31,669 nucleotides of DNA from a virus. The stretch spans positions 1 to 31,669 of the IMG/VR virus record IMGVR_UViG_3300025879_000062. One strand, written 5' to 3'. Both the position numbers and the translations under genes were made by a program. Below the pieces are notes generated by a model that saw only the letters and a program-made list of their open reading frames with translations, had not been told where the DNA came from and did not search any database. Below are positions 1 to 6,324 of this stretch, piece after piece. How positions within the stretch are numbered: position 1 is the first letter of the stretch; the number at the start of each line of letters is the position of its first letter.

Positions 1-52
1 TATCGTACAGGGATCTTTTGCAACTGCTAAAGCTGCTTTAGAGACTGCTTAA
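1..52 (+). CDS. Major capsid protein, C-terminal end (duplicate of right-end gene)
   Basis: The first complete codon begins at base 2 and the frame ends at the TAA at 50-52. The encoded tail is identical to the last residues of the complete capsid gene at 30277-31470. It is a gene fragment only because the circular genome was opened here, not a pseudogene. Confidence 0.9.
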   Translation, partial: IVQGSFATAKAALETA

Positions 53-73
53 TACTTATATAGCTAAAACAAG

Positions 74-102
74 AAAGAGGCCTCTGTAGGGCCTCTTTTT
101 TA
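74..102. terminator. Two-way intrinsic terminator between capsid gene and leftward cassette
   Basis: A perfect 9-bp stem (AAAGAGGCC at 74-82, GGCCTCTTT at 90-98) with a 7-base loop is followed by a T run on the plus strand. On the minus strand the same hairpin is followed by a T-rich stretch. It lies between the rightward capsid gene and the converging leftward gene that ends at 119, so it can stop transcription from both sides. The same structure recurs at 31492-31520. Confidence 0.85.
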
Positions 103-118
103 TTTGTAGTAGTTTGGA

Positions 119-388
119 TCAGAAATTGATCCCAAGTCTCAGACTCATGAGCCTTTTAGCATCATAGATCTCCAGCTTATCAAAGAGCTTGATAATTTTT
201 CTGTAAGGCTTATGATCTCTCCAGTGATTCTCCTCGAAAGCAAAGAACTTAGTCCCAGTCAGCTCACAGATCGCACAGGCGTGTAGTGCAGCTGGTCCAT
301 AATTCTGAAAGCTCTGGATAAAGCGAGTGCTAGAGTACAGATCAAAAGTATCTCCAGCCTTATTGAATTTGATGACTACTCTTTCCAT
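119..388 (-). CDS. Hypothetical protein, 89 aa
   Basis: I do not recognise this protein. It is basic and mixed alpha/beta in appearance, with two nearby cysteines (residues 38 and 41), no signal peptide and no membrane segment. Its start codon shares one base with the stop of the upstream leftward gene (TAATG), which suggests translational coupling in a two-gene operon. The partial second copy at the right end differs from this one at two coding positions. Both fall in third positions and change AGA to AGG in arginine codons 63 and 84. That supports a real, selected coding region. The function is unknown. Confidence 0.8.
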   Translation of the reverse strand: MERVVIKFNKAGDTFDLYSSTRFIQSFQNYGPAALHACAICELTGTKFFAFEENHWRDHKPYRKIIKLFDKLEIYDAKRLMSLRLGINF

Positions 389-645
389 TACTTTACAAAT
401 TGGCGATAATTCATAGCCTTAGCATCCTCGATGTAGCGAGCAGATAGAGTCTTAGAGATCGCTCTAAGCAGCTCGATAAAATACGCCATATCCCAAGCCT
501 GTGACTCGATCTTATACTCAACTCTCTTAGAGATCTTAGCATGATGGATCTCCAGATCCTCAGTACTATAATCGTTAAACTGAGGCGCTAACCAGAGCAG
601 CCTCTTAACTTGTTCGTTAGTCATTTGTGGTGAATTTTGTGACAT
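388..645 (-). CDS. Hypothetical protein, 85 aa
   Basis: This is the first gene of the leftward pair. The protein appears mostly helical, with charged helices in the first half and a YFIELLRAISKTLSARY-like helix in the second. It has no motif I can assign. The one-base TAATG overlap with the next gene argues for co-translation. Its orientation is opposite to all structural genes around it, and it reads away from the intergenic region at 646-782. That is typical of an accessory or early-expressed phage gene, but the sequence shows no specific role. Confidence 0.75.
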   Translation of the reverse strand: MSQNSPQMTNEQVKRLLWLAPQFNDYSTEDLEIHHAKISKRVEYKIESQAWDMAYFIELLRAISKTLSARYIEDAKAMNYRQFVK

Positions 646-782
646 AATGTGATAATTTAATTAGAAATCATTTAGTTAATCGAGAGCAATATACAGAAAA
701 TCTACAAATACACAAAATATCTACAATATGTAAATGATAGAGATTTTTCTATACCTTTGGATAAATCCTTAAATCAAACACT
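646..782. promoter_or_regulatory. Divergent intergenic region with short repeats
   Basis: This AT-rich region separates the leftward pair from the rightward small-gene operon. It holds a rightward TAnnTTTG promoter element at 752-759. A weaker leftward candidate is TGTATTTG, read on the minus strand at 712-705. The heptamer TCTACAA occurs at 701-707 and 720-726, 19 bases apart, inside similar AAAAT-rich flanks. These repeats could be operator half-sites, but they are short and unproven. Confidence 0.5.
752..759 (+). promoter_or_regulatory. Bacteroidota-type promoter -7 element (TACCTTTG)
   Basis: TACCTTTG matches the TAnnTTTG consensus and ends 24 bases before the start codon at 783. It is the likely promoter for the rightward cassette 783-1729. 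Confidence 0.65.
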
Positions 783-920
783 ATGAACTTTGATCTATAC
801 TATGATCGCCTTTTATCTGAGCATCTTTCTGATGATCACAGATGTCCAGAATGTGACAAACCAGTAAAAAAAGAGGGAGAGTACTGCTCCAGTAACTGCT
901 TTGATGCCAGCATGAGATGA
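783..920 (+). CDS. Small zinc-ribbon protein, 45 aa
   Basis: This short gene encodes a 45-residue acidic protein with CPEC at residues 21-24 and CSSNC at 35-39. The two cysteine pairs, separated by about ten residues, are the pattern of a zinc ribbon or treble-clef knuckle. Its ATG lies 24 bases after a TAnnTTTG element. Its TGA overlaps the next gene's ATG by four bases (ATGA), which supports both reading frames. Such mini zinc fingers in phages often bind nucleic acid or host proteins, but the target here is unknown. Coding status is supported by the promoter spacing, the overlap and the ordered cysteine pattern. Confidence 0.75.
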   Translation: MNFDLYYDRLLSEHLSDDHRCPECDKPVKKEGEYCSSNCFDASMR

Positions 921-1168
921 GAGCTGCTGTATCATTTATCGCCAAAGAGACAGATTCTGTGGAGATCATGGAGGCTGTCCAGATGTACGACATAGTCTAT
1001 CTAGAGCATGATGATGTATACTATGCTTTATACATCTCTGGAGAGGAGGGTATCATTGAGAAGCGCTACAGGATCGAGGGTAGCTATTACACTCTTAATA
1101 CATACAAGGGTAGATTAGAGTTTGCATACGCCATCTACAGACTAATTAAAACGACTAAATATGAATAG
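917..1168 (+). CDS. Hypothetical protein, 83 aa
   Basis: I do not recognise this protein. It is rich in Tyr, Glu and Ile, with alternating patterns that suggest beta strands, and it ends in a helix. There is no signal peptide, membrane segment or metal motif. It overlaps the zinc-ribbon gene by four bases upstream and a small membrane-protein gene by eight bases downstream, so it is in the middle of a tightly packed operon. Context suggests an accessory role expressed with its neighbours. Confidence 0.75.
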   Translation: MRAAVSFIAKETDSVEIMEAVQMYDIVYLEHDDVYYALYISGEEGIIEKRYRIEGSYYTLNTYKGRLEFAYAIYRLIKTTKYE

Positions 1169-1298
1169 GATTCTACTACCTATAGTGATCGTGATCTTAC
1201 TTTATGTCTTTGATATGATCTGGATCACACTAGGCTGTATAGCAGCTGCTGTGATCACTAGTTACCTATACGATAAGTATCTAAAACACTGGCACTAG
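1161..1298 (+). CDS. Small membrane protein, 45 aa
   Basis: This 45-residue frame begins with MNRI and is hydrophobic from about residue 4 to 34, enough for one long or two short membrane segments. It ends in a polar tail rich in Tyr, Lys and His. It overlaps the preceding gene by eight bases and is followed by the nuclease gene after 32 bases. It was judged real from its operon position and its membrane-like composition. The function is unknown. Small inner-membrane proteins in such cassettes can act in exclusion or host takeover, which is only a possibility here. Confidence 0.6.
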   Translation: MNRILLPIVIVILLYVFDMIWITLGCIAAAVITSYLYDKYLKHWH

Positions 1299-1330
1299 AC
1301 AAGTAGCTGATTTTTAGTTACTTTAGTGGC

Positions 1331-1729
1331 ATGACCTCTAACCAATTTGGCTGTCTAGGCGAGCATAAGTTTGCTCTAGAGTGCATGTCCAGAGGATTTG
1401 ATGTGTCCATGCCTCTGAGACACTCTAGTCCCTATGATCTCATAGTGGATGTAGATCACCAGCTGCTTAAGATCCAAGTCAAGTCTCTTAGTCAAGAGAA
1501 AGAGAAAGGAAGGCATACGATCAAATATGTGATCGATTCAAAGAATAAAGATCGATACTATAACGCTGCTGATGTCGATTATTTTGCACTGTACTCTAGT
1601 TTTTTTGATGGTTTCTTTGTGATCCATTTCAGTGTAATAGGAGGTCAATCATCTGTCAGAGTCAGTCCAGACAATCAGTATGGGATCTACTTCAATGACT
1701 ACAGCTTTACTCAGCACACTACACTATAA
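1331..1729 (+). CDS. PD-(D/E)XK endonuclease-like protein, 132 aa
   Basis: The protein opens with a helix carrying GExxFALE (Glu11). Then come YDLIVD (Asp36) and a strand with IQVK (Gln49-Val-Lys51), in the order and spacing of the PD-(D/E)XK nuclease core (Glu, Asp, Q/E-x-Lys). This resembles the small PDDEXK_5-type endonucleases and archaeal resolvase-like enzymes. It is the last gene of the rightward cassette and is followed directly by a terminator. It may cut or process DNA during recombination or host genome attack. The Gln in place of the usual acidic residue is common in this subfamily. Activity and substrate cannot be read from the sequence. Confidence 0.75.
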   Translation: MTSNQFGCLGEHKFALECMSRGFDVSMPLRHSSPYDLIVDVDHQLLKIQVKSLSQEKEKGRHTIKYVIDSKNKDRYYNAADVDYFALYSSFFDGFFVIHFSVIGGQSSVRVSPDNQYGIYFNDYSFTQHTTL

Positions 1730-1757
1730 GCGCTATCAGAGGAGGTGGCGCTTTTTT
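1728..1757 (+). terminator. Intrinsic terminator closing the small-gene cassette
   Basis: AAGCGCTATC (1728-1737) and GGTGGCGCTT (1744-1753) form a 10-bp stem including two G-T pairs, with a six-base loop and a T run. It overlaps the nuclease stop codon and lies directly before the next promoter. Confidence 0.8.
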
Positions 1758-1759
1758 AG

Positions 1760-1767
1760 TACCTTTG
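1760..1767 (+). promoter_or_regulatory. Promoter -7 element (TACCTTTG) for head-tail operon
   Basis: This TAnnTTTG match lies between the cassette terminator and the gene starting at 1786, with 18 bases to the ATG. It would restart transcription for the connector and lysis genes, and it favours the downstream start over the ATG at 1765. Confidence 0.7.
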
Positions 1768-1785
1768 TTTTTAAAGATTATAGCA

Positions 1786-1998
1786 ATGAAAGTCAAAATC
1801 ATCAAACAGGTTTTTAATGGCCAGAGGTTACTCAGAGAGGGCGAGATCTTACAGATCATTGACAAAACAGCAAAGCAGTATATCCAGAAAGGTATCGCTG
1901 TCGAAGTCAAAGAAGCGCCAGCAAAGAAAGAGCAGAAACCAGCTGAAACCAAAGAAAATAAGACAGTATCTAAGAGAACAACTAAAAGCGCTAAATAA
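1786..1998 (+). CDS. Small head-associated protein, 70 aa
   Basis: The N-terminal 40 residues form a compact beta-rich motif (hydrophobic strand, then a LLREGEILQI-type turn, then a helix and KGIAVEV). Small proteins next to capsid genes in many phages look like this. The last 25 residues are a Lys/Glu/Ala/Thr-rich, probably disordered tail. An earlier in-frame ATG at 1765 lies inside the promoter element, so 1786 was chosen. The stop overlaps the next start (TAATG). It probably belongs to head completion, but the specific role is unknown. Confidence 0.75.
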   Translation: MKVKIIKQVFNGQRLLREGEILQIIDKTAKQYIQKGIAVEVKEAPAKKEQKPAETKENKTVSKRTTKSAK

Positions 1999-2513
1999 TG
2001 CCAGAGATGCTAATTAACTCAGTAGTAGGATCAGAGCCTTTGACTGAGACAGATTTTAAAAACTACATCAGGATCGACACTGATGCAGATGATGGTCTGC
2101 TAGAGAATATGATCGTGACTGCCAGAGAATGGTGTGAGATGTATATCAGCTCAGACATCGTGGCTAAGTCTCGTACCTACTATCAAGAGGAGGTACAGTA
2201 TGGAGAGGTCATTGATCTACCTTTTGGCGATGTATCATCTATCAGCTCAGTAACTGCTGAGGGTACTGCTGTAGAATACACTACAAAGGGTGTAGGATCT
2301 AACAGACTTATTTTAAACAGTCTACCAGCAAAGGATGTAAAGATCACCTATACTACTGCTGGATTAAATAATCAAGTGATCAAAAGCGCACTGAAAATGT
2401 TTGTCTCTACTCTGTATGATAATAGAGCATCATTTGTGACTGGTACTATCGTGACAGAAGTACCTCTAAATATCCAGAGCATCCTTGATCCATACAAACA
2501 GATGTACATCTAA
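1998..2513 (+). CDS. Head-tail connector (gp6-like adaptor)
   Basis: The 171-aa protein begins with the typical pattern of phage adaptor proteins: LTETDFKNYIRIDTDADDGLLENMIVTAREWCE, described here as an acidic loop followed by a helix that packs against the portal ring. A beta-rich middle and a C-terminal helical segment with IDPY-like ending (ILDPYKQMYI) complete the HK97 gp6/SPP1 gp15 type fold. It would form the ring under the portal. TAATG overlaps at both ends place it in a tightly coupled operon with the stopper gene. Confidence 0.8.
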   Translation: MPEMLINSVVGSEPLTETDFKNYIRIDTDADDGLLENMIVTAREWCEMYISSDIVAKSRTYYQEEVQYGEVIDLPFGDVSSISSVTAEGTAVEYTTKGVGSNRLILNSLPAKDVKITYTTAGLNNQVIKSALKMFVSTLYDNRASFVTGTIVTEVPLNIQSILDPYKQMYI

Positions 2514-2848
2514 TGCAAGCTGGAAAACTAAATAAAAGAGTCAGAGTCTATCGCCAGACTACACAATCTGATGGATATGGTGGTCTGACTGAGTCTGCTC
2601 TTATTTTAAATAGGACTATATGGGCGCACAAAAAAGAGCTGCGAAGCGAAATACAAGACCAAGACAACAGTCAAAAAAGAGTAACACAGCTGGAGCTTAT
2701 TGTAAGGAAAAACACTGCCAATGCTCTGGACATGAAAACAGATGTACTGGAGCTGGAGAGCCAGTCAGGAAAGTACAGGATCAACGCCATCGAGGAATAC
2801 GATCAAGATTTTTACAGCTTAGTCAAATGTTCAAAGCATGGAGATTAA
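2513..2848 (+). CDS. Head-tail joining (stopper) protein
   Basis: The 111-aa product starts MQAGKLNKRVRVYRQ and continues with a DGYGG motif, tryptophan in a WAHKKELRSE segment, and a final strand pattern around YRINAIEEYD. This is the profile of the phage head-tail joining family (SPP1 gp16 or HK97 gp7 type), small beta-barrel proteins that close the head channel below the adaptor. Position between the adaptor and the HK97 gp10-like gene agrees. The stop overlaps the following start by eleven bases. Confidence 0.8.
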   Translation: MQAGKLNKRVRVYRQTTQSDGYGGLTESALILNRTIWAHKKELRSEIQDQDNSQKRVTQLELIVRKNTANALDMKTDVLELESQSGKYRINAIEEYDQDFYSLVKCSKHGD

Positions 2849-3194
2849 GATTAATCCAAAAGATCACAAAGAGCTGGCTGCCAAGTTTAAGAAACTTCTG
2901 GCTGTGGATGAGCGTGAAGCTCACAAGATCCTTAACGAGGAGTCTAGAGCTATTGCGAGTAATGCTCAGAAAGATTCGCCTATTGATACTGGGAATCTAA
3001 GGCGCAATATAGGGTATGACTACACTAGGGAATATAAAGAGGCTGTCATTTACGCTAAAGCTCCATACTCTGGATACCTAGAATATGGTACAAGGTTTCA
3101 GCCAGCACAGCCTTATTTTGAGCCTAATGTCGATAAAGGAATTAAAAGGATCATCAGACGATTTGAGATCGCATTAAAAAACGCTATTAAATGA
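2838..3194 (+). CDS. HK97 gp10-like head-tail or tail completion protein
   Basis: A clear family signature is present: SPIDTGNLRRNI in the middle (residues 46-57) followed by APYSGYLEYGT and QPYFEPNV. These are the conserved blocks of the HK97 gp10-like family, which acts at the head-tail junction or in tail completion. The length of 118 aa is normal. It overlaps its neighbours by 11 and 4 bases, as expected in a late structural operon. Confidence 0.88.
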   Translation: MEIKINPKDHKELAAKFKKLLAVDEREAHKILNEESRAIASNAQKDSPIDTGNLRRNIGYDYTREYKEAVIYAKAPYSGYLEYGTRFQPAQPYFEPNVDKGIKRIIRRFEIALKNAIK

Positions 3195-3628
3195 AAGAGC
3201 CAGCACATCATCTCAGAAAGGCCATAATAGACGATCTAACAGGAGCAATCCAGTTAAATGGATCTAATGTCCAGATCTATAATAAAGTGCCTCTAAACGC
3301 CTCTGAGCCTTTTATAAAGGTCTACACTATTAGCTCTGGAGAATCAGAGTTCAATAGAAACAGTAAAATGGTAGACACTGTACTTAGGATCGAGTGTGTT
3401 ACTTCTTATGACTCTGGATCTGGAGGTGAGCTGCAAGTTAATCAGCTAGTCTCTCAGGTCTATGATCGTTTAAGAGTATCGCCAGAGAATTATTATGATC
3501 TAAGTGCAGAGGGACTGTACATTTACTCACTTCTAATAGGACAGACTACTTATCTAGAGGAGTACACAAATGGAAAGACTTATCACAGAGCTGTGATCAG
3601 AGTAGAAATTAAAACAAATGAGCAATGA
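3191..3628 (+). CDS. Tail terminator-like protein (DUF3168 type)
   Basis: The 145-aa protein has an N-terminal helix (LRKAIIDDLTGAI), an early NKVPLNASEPFIKV strand segment, a central DTVLRIECVT strand, a helix with QLVSQVYDRL, and a C-terminal YHRAVIRVEI strand. This is the layout of DUF3168/gp17-like tail completion proteins that cap the tail tube. ATGA overlaps on both sides link it to the gp10-like gene and to the endolysin gene. Assignment rests on layout and neighbourhood. Confidence 0.75.
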   Translation: MKEPAHHLRKAIIDDLTGAIQLNGSNVQIYNKVPLNASEPFIKVYTISSGESEFNRNSKMVDTVLRIECVTSYDSGSGGELQVNQLVSQVYDRLRVSPENYYDLSAEGLYIYSLLIGQTTYLEEYTNGKTYHRAVIRVEIKTNEQ

Positions 3629-4119
3629 CATATATCAGCGAACACATCAGCTGGGATGAGGCAACTAGATCTCAGACAGCAGAGGAGCAAGGAATTGAAA
3701 ACACTCCAGATGCTCAGCAACTAAAACACATGAGAGTACTAGCTCGCAATGTATTTGAGCCTCTTAGAGAATGGGCAGCTGAGCCAATTAGAGTAAACAG
3801 CTTTTTTAGATCTGAGGCGCTTAATGCTGCTATAGGTGGATCACACAGATCACTACACATGAGAGGTAGTGCTATTGACATTGATGCTACTGGATCTAAG
3901 ACTAATGCTGATCTATTTCACTACATCAGAGAAAATCTATGCTTTGATCAACTGATCTGGGAATTTGGCGATGACTCTAATCCTGACTGGATTCATGTGA
4001 GCTACATCAATGATAGCCAGAATAGACAGGAGATTCTACAGGCATATAAAGACAAGAAAGGAAAGACCAAGTATAAATTTTACGAGGTAGCTCCAGAAAA
4101 ATCAGAGGACAATGCTTAA
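3625..4119 (+). CDS. Endolysin-like peptidase M15 (D,D/L,D-carboxy- or endopeptidase)
   Basis: The zinc-site motif SxHxxGxAxD is present (Ser76, His78, Gly81, Ala83, Asp85), followed by WIHVS with His124, the third zinc ligand of M15 peptidases. Upstream, IRVNSFFRSEALNAAIGGS is the usual substrate-side segment of the M15A subfamily. The enzyme would cut peptidoglycan stem peptides or cross-links for lysis. There is no signal peptide, so it probably relies on the holin-like protein encoded next (8-base overlap). A location inside the late operon, between tail completion and fibre genes, is unusual but seen in small Bacteroidota phages. Confidence 0.88.
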   Translation: MTYISEHISWDEATRSQTAEEQGIENTPDAQQLKHMRVLARNVFEPLREWAAEPIRVNSFFRSEALNAAIGGSHRSLHMRGSAIDIDATGSKTNADLFHYIRENLCFDQLIWEFGDDSNPDWIHVSYINDSQNRQEILQAYKDKKGKTKYKFYEVAPEKSEDNA

Positions 4120-4522
4120 GATCTTTACTAAATTATTTGGCGCTACAGGTGGAGCTGTAGCTGAAAAGATAGGAGGCTTAGTAGATAAGTTTGTCCAGAC
4201 CAAAGACGAAAAGGCTCAATTTGAGAAAGAGATGGAGCTGATCTTTCAGGAGCATGAGCTGTCTCTGGAAAAGGAGATCACAGCTCGCCATAAAGCTGAT
4301 ATGTCATCAGACTCGTGGCTATCTAAAAATATCAGACCAATGATCACACTTTTCGCTCTGGGTATATATACAATCTTTGCGATCACTGATGGAAACATCA
4401 AAGGATTTAACATCGCTAATCAATATGTAGAGCTGATGGGACAGATCCTTTCTTATGCGCTGGGATTCTATTTTACATCCAGAGGTCTAGAGAAAGTGGC
4501 GAGCATCGTAAAAAAGAAATAA
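4112..4522 (+). CDS. Holin-like membrane protein (3TM GTA-holin type)
   Basis: The 136-aa protein has an amphipathic N-terminus, a charged coiled-coil-like helix (residues 30-62), then DSWLSKNIRPMITL (67-80) leading into a membrane segment at about 76-92 and another at 105-122, with a basic C-terminus (KKK). The WLSK-x-IRP block before the first membrane helix is typical of the family called holin of 3TMs, GTA-holin. Its gene overlaps the M15 peptidase gene by eight bases, as expected for a lysis pair. Pore formation is inferred. Confidence 0.78.
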   Translation: MLKIFTKLFGATGGAVAEKIGGLVDKFVQTKDEKAQFEKEMELIFQEHELSLEKEITARHKADMSSDSWLSKNIRPMITLFALGIYTIFAITDGNIKGFNIANQYVELMGQILSYALGFYFTSRGLEKVASIVKKK

Positions 4523-4524
4523 AG

Positions 4525-4532
4525 TACCTTTG
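4525..4532 (+). promoter_or_regulatory. Promoter -7 element (TACCTTTG) for fibre genes
   Basis: This TAnnTTTG match begins three bases after the holin-like gene and ends 24 bases before the GTG start at 4556. It is the likely promoter of the fibre block. Confidence 0.65.
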
Positions 4533-4555
4533 TTAAAGCAAAATCAGAGTAAATA

Positions 4556-4909
4556 GTGGCTGCTACATACAACATACCAACACAGTACAATGGTGATACT
4601 TTCGAGATCATCGACTTTAAATTTTATGAGGGATCAGCAGAATCTGGCAATGAGCTAGATCTAACTACTGGAGTCCCAAAAATGCAAGTTAGGAGAGGAT
4701 CTGTGACTGGTGAAATTGTACAGACTTTTACTATAGGCGATGGACTAGAATGGGTAGATCAAGATGCTGGACATTTTCGTACTACTGAATTTCTGATCAC
4801 ATGGGGTGGTGGAACTTATTACTATGATCTCCAGATCACCTATACAGCTACTCTGGTTAAGACTTATGTGAAAGGTAGTATAGTAGTAGAGGAGGATGTG
4901 ACTGACTAA
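4556..4909 (+). CDS. Putative baseplate or fibre structural protein, 117 aa
   Basis: The start is a GTG, placed 24 bases after a promoter element; no in-frame ATG offers a better start. The protein looks all-beta, with alternating hydrophobic residues and many Thr, Gly and Tyr (GGGTYYYDLQITYT), like the N-terminal sandwich of fibre-holding baseplate proteins. I cannot name the family with certainty. TAATG overlap to the next fibre-like gene and position at the head of the fibre block suggest a virion component that anchors or carries the receptor-binding proteins. Confidence 0.6.
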   Translation: MAATYNIPTQYNGDTFEIIDFKFYEGSAESGNELDLTTGVPKMQVRRGSVTGEIVQTFTIGDGLEWVDQDAGHFRTTEFLITWGGGTYYYDLQITYTATLVKTYVKGSIVVEEDVTD

Positions 4910-5247
4910 TGGCGAGTATAGTAAACATAGTAGATAGTACCAGTGCAGTTACACTAAATGTAGTAGAGACCTTAAATGGGCCTACAGTAAATGTAGCTCA
5001 GCAGTCAGGGCCTACAGTCAATGTAGTACTGTCTGGAGGTTTACTGAATAGAGATTTAAATTATGTGCATAATCAACTCGCAGCGAGCAGCTCATGGGAC
5101 ATCACTCATGATCTGAATAAGTTTCCAGCTGTGTCTGTAGTAGACAGCTCTGGTAACATCGTGATAGGTGATGTGCAGCACATAACTAATAAAAGAGTAA
5201 TAATAACATTTAACGCCTCATTTAGTGGCAAAGCATATTTTAATTAG
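4909..5247 (+). CDS. Small tail fibre or tip protein, 112 aa
   Basis: The first 40 residues carry a repeated GPTVNV motif (residues 24-29 and 34-39). The last 60 residues match a small beta domain common at the ends of phage fibres: WDITHDLNKFPAVSVVDSSGN, then IGDVQHI and ITFNASFSGKAYFN. A related domain closes the next protein. It may be a short fibre or a tip subunit on the virion surface. It starts with a one-base overlap to the previous gene and is five bases from the next. Confidence 0.65.
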   Translation: MASIVNIVDSTSAVTLNVVETLNGPTVNVAQQSGPTVNVVLSGGLLNRDLNYVHNQLAASSSWDITHDLNKFPAVSVVDSSGNIVIGDVQHITNKRVIITFNASFSGKAYFN

Positions 5248-5252
5248 AAGCT

Positions 5253-6308
5253 ATGGCAAAGTACTTATCTCACATTGATCTTAATCAGAATCAGCTCCAA
5301 AATGCAGTAGTGCATCCTTTAGGATCAGCGCCATCTACTCCAGTAGAGGGACAGATCTATTTTAACTCTACAGCTGGAAACAAAAAACTATATGTCTATA
5401 ATGGCACAGCATGGACTGATCTAGCTGGTGTATACTCAATTCTAGAGGGAGATGGTATCTCAGTCTCTGGATCATCTGGAGAGGTAACTATTTCAGTAGA
5501 TGCCTCAGCTACCTATTTTGAATTTAGCTCTGGATCTTTAAGCATCAAGGCTGGATCAATAGGTGCAACTGAGTTAGATGCTACAGGTGTTACAGCTGAC
5601 TCTTATGGATCTGGATCTGCTATCCCTACTTTCACAGTAGATGCTAATGGGCGATTAACAGCTGCTGGAGAGGTTAGTATCTCATCTACTTTAGACATCG
5701 CTGCTGATGCTGGTACTGACGATGGAGTAGTACTAGGAACTGATACGCTTACTATTGCTGGAGGCACTAACATTAACACATCTGTCTCTGGAGATACGAT
5801 CACAGTCAATCTAGATGCTAGTCCTACTATTGGTGGAGATCTAGTGGTAGAAGGTAACTTAACTGTCTCTGGTACGACTACTACAGTCAATACTGAGACA
5901 ATCAACTTAGCTGATAATATCATCACGCTAAACTCGAATGAGACTGGAACGCCATCAGAGGATGCTGGTATCGAAGTAGAAAGAGGTACATCAACAAATG
6001 TAGCTGTGATCTGGGATGAGTCTGCTGATCGCTGGGCATTTACTAACGATGGATCTACCTATTTTAATATCCCAGTACCTAGTGAGTATGATACCTCTGC
6101 ATCCAGAGAACATGCTGCTACTATTGCTGATACAGCTACTGTGACTCATAACTTAGGATCTAGAGATGTAATCGTACAGCTTTTTGATACAGTTACCTAT
6201 GAGACAGTATTTGCTGATGTAGAGCGTAGCACTACTAACGCTGTAGATGTTACCTTTGCTAGTACTCCTACCAATAGTGTAAGAGTGCTGATCAGCAAAA
6301 TTGGATAA
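5253..6308 (+). CDS. Tail fibre protein, 351 aa
   Basis: The N-terminus holds a short module typical of fibre proteins of marine and Bacteroidota phages: PSTPVEGQIYFNSTAGNKKLYVYNG, followed by WTDLAG. The centre is a long Thr/Ser/Gly/Asp-rich beta-helical or triple-spiral-like stretch with little Lys or Arg. A second typical module (ETINLADNIITLNSNETGTPSEDAGIEVERG region, about residues 213-245) precedes a C-terminal beta domain of the TATVTHNLGSRDVIVQLFD type, which probably contributes to host contact. It lies sixteen bases before the S74 fibre gene. Confidence 0.78.
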   Translation: MAKYLSHIDLNQNQLQNAVVHPLGSAPSTPVEGQIYFNSTAGNKKLYVYNGTAWTDLAGVYSILEGDGISVSGSSGEVTISVDASATYFEFSSGSLSIKAGSIGATELDATGVTADSYGSGSAIPTFTVDANGRLTAAGEVSISSTLDIAADAGTDDGVVLGTDTLTIAGGTNINTSVSGDTITVNLDASPTIGGDLVVEGNLTVSGTTTTVNTETINLADNIITLNSNETGTPSEDAGIEVERGTSTNVAVIWDESADRWAFTNDGSTYFNIPVPSEYDTSASREHAATIADTATVTHNLGSRDVIVQLFDTVTYETVFADVERSTTNAVDVTFASTPTNSVRVLISKIG

Positions 6309-6324
6309 TATATAAAATAGCGAC

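Larger units (their letters stand above)
1..251. repeat. Terminal redundancy, left copy
   Basis: This stretch is repeated at the right end of the window at an offset of 31418 bases. The copies differ only at 108/31526 (A/G), 137/31555 (T/C) and 200/31618 (T/C). It contains the end of the major capsid gene, a terminator and part of a leftward gene. The simplest reading is that a circular or circularly permuted genome was assembled slightly beyond one full turn, from two closely related variants. Confidence 0.95.

Noticed and set aside
1-251. True direct terminal repeat or cos ends
   Set aside because: The repeat starts inside the capsid gene and ends inside another gene, far from the terminase genes, and the copies differ at three bases. 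An assembly overlap of a circular or permuted genome is simpler.
1719-1952. Minus-strand frame over the terminator and small head gene
   Set aside because: It covers a terminator, a promoter and a well-supported plus-strand gene, and its protein has no recognisable features.
2620-3000. Overlapping plus-strand frame within the stopper and gp10-like genes
   Set aside because: Its translation is an unusually Arg/Lys/Ser/Gln-rich sequence typical of out-of-frame reading of this DNA. The two real genes there have clear family signatures.
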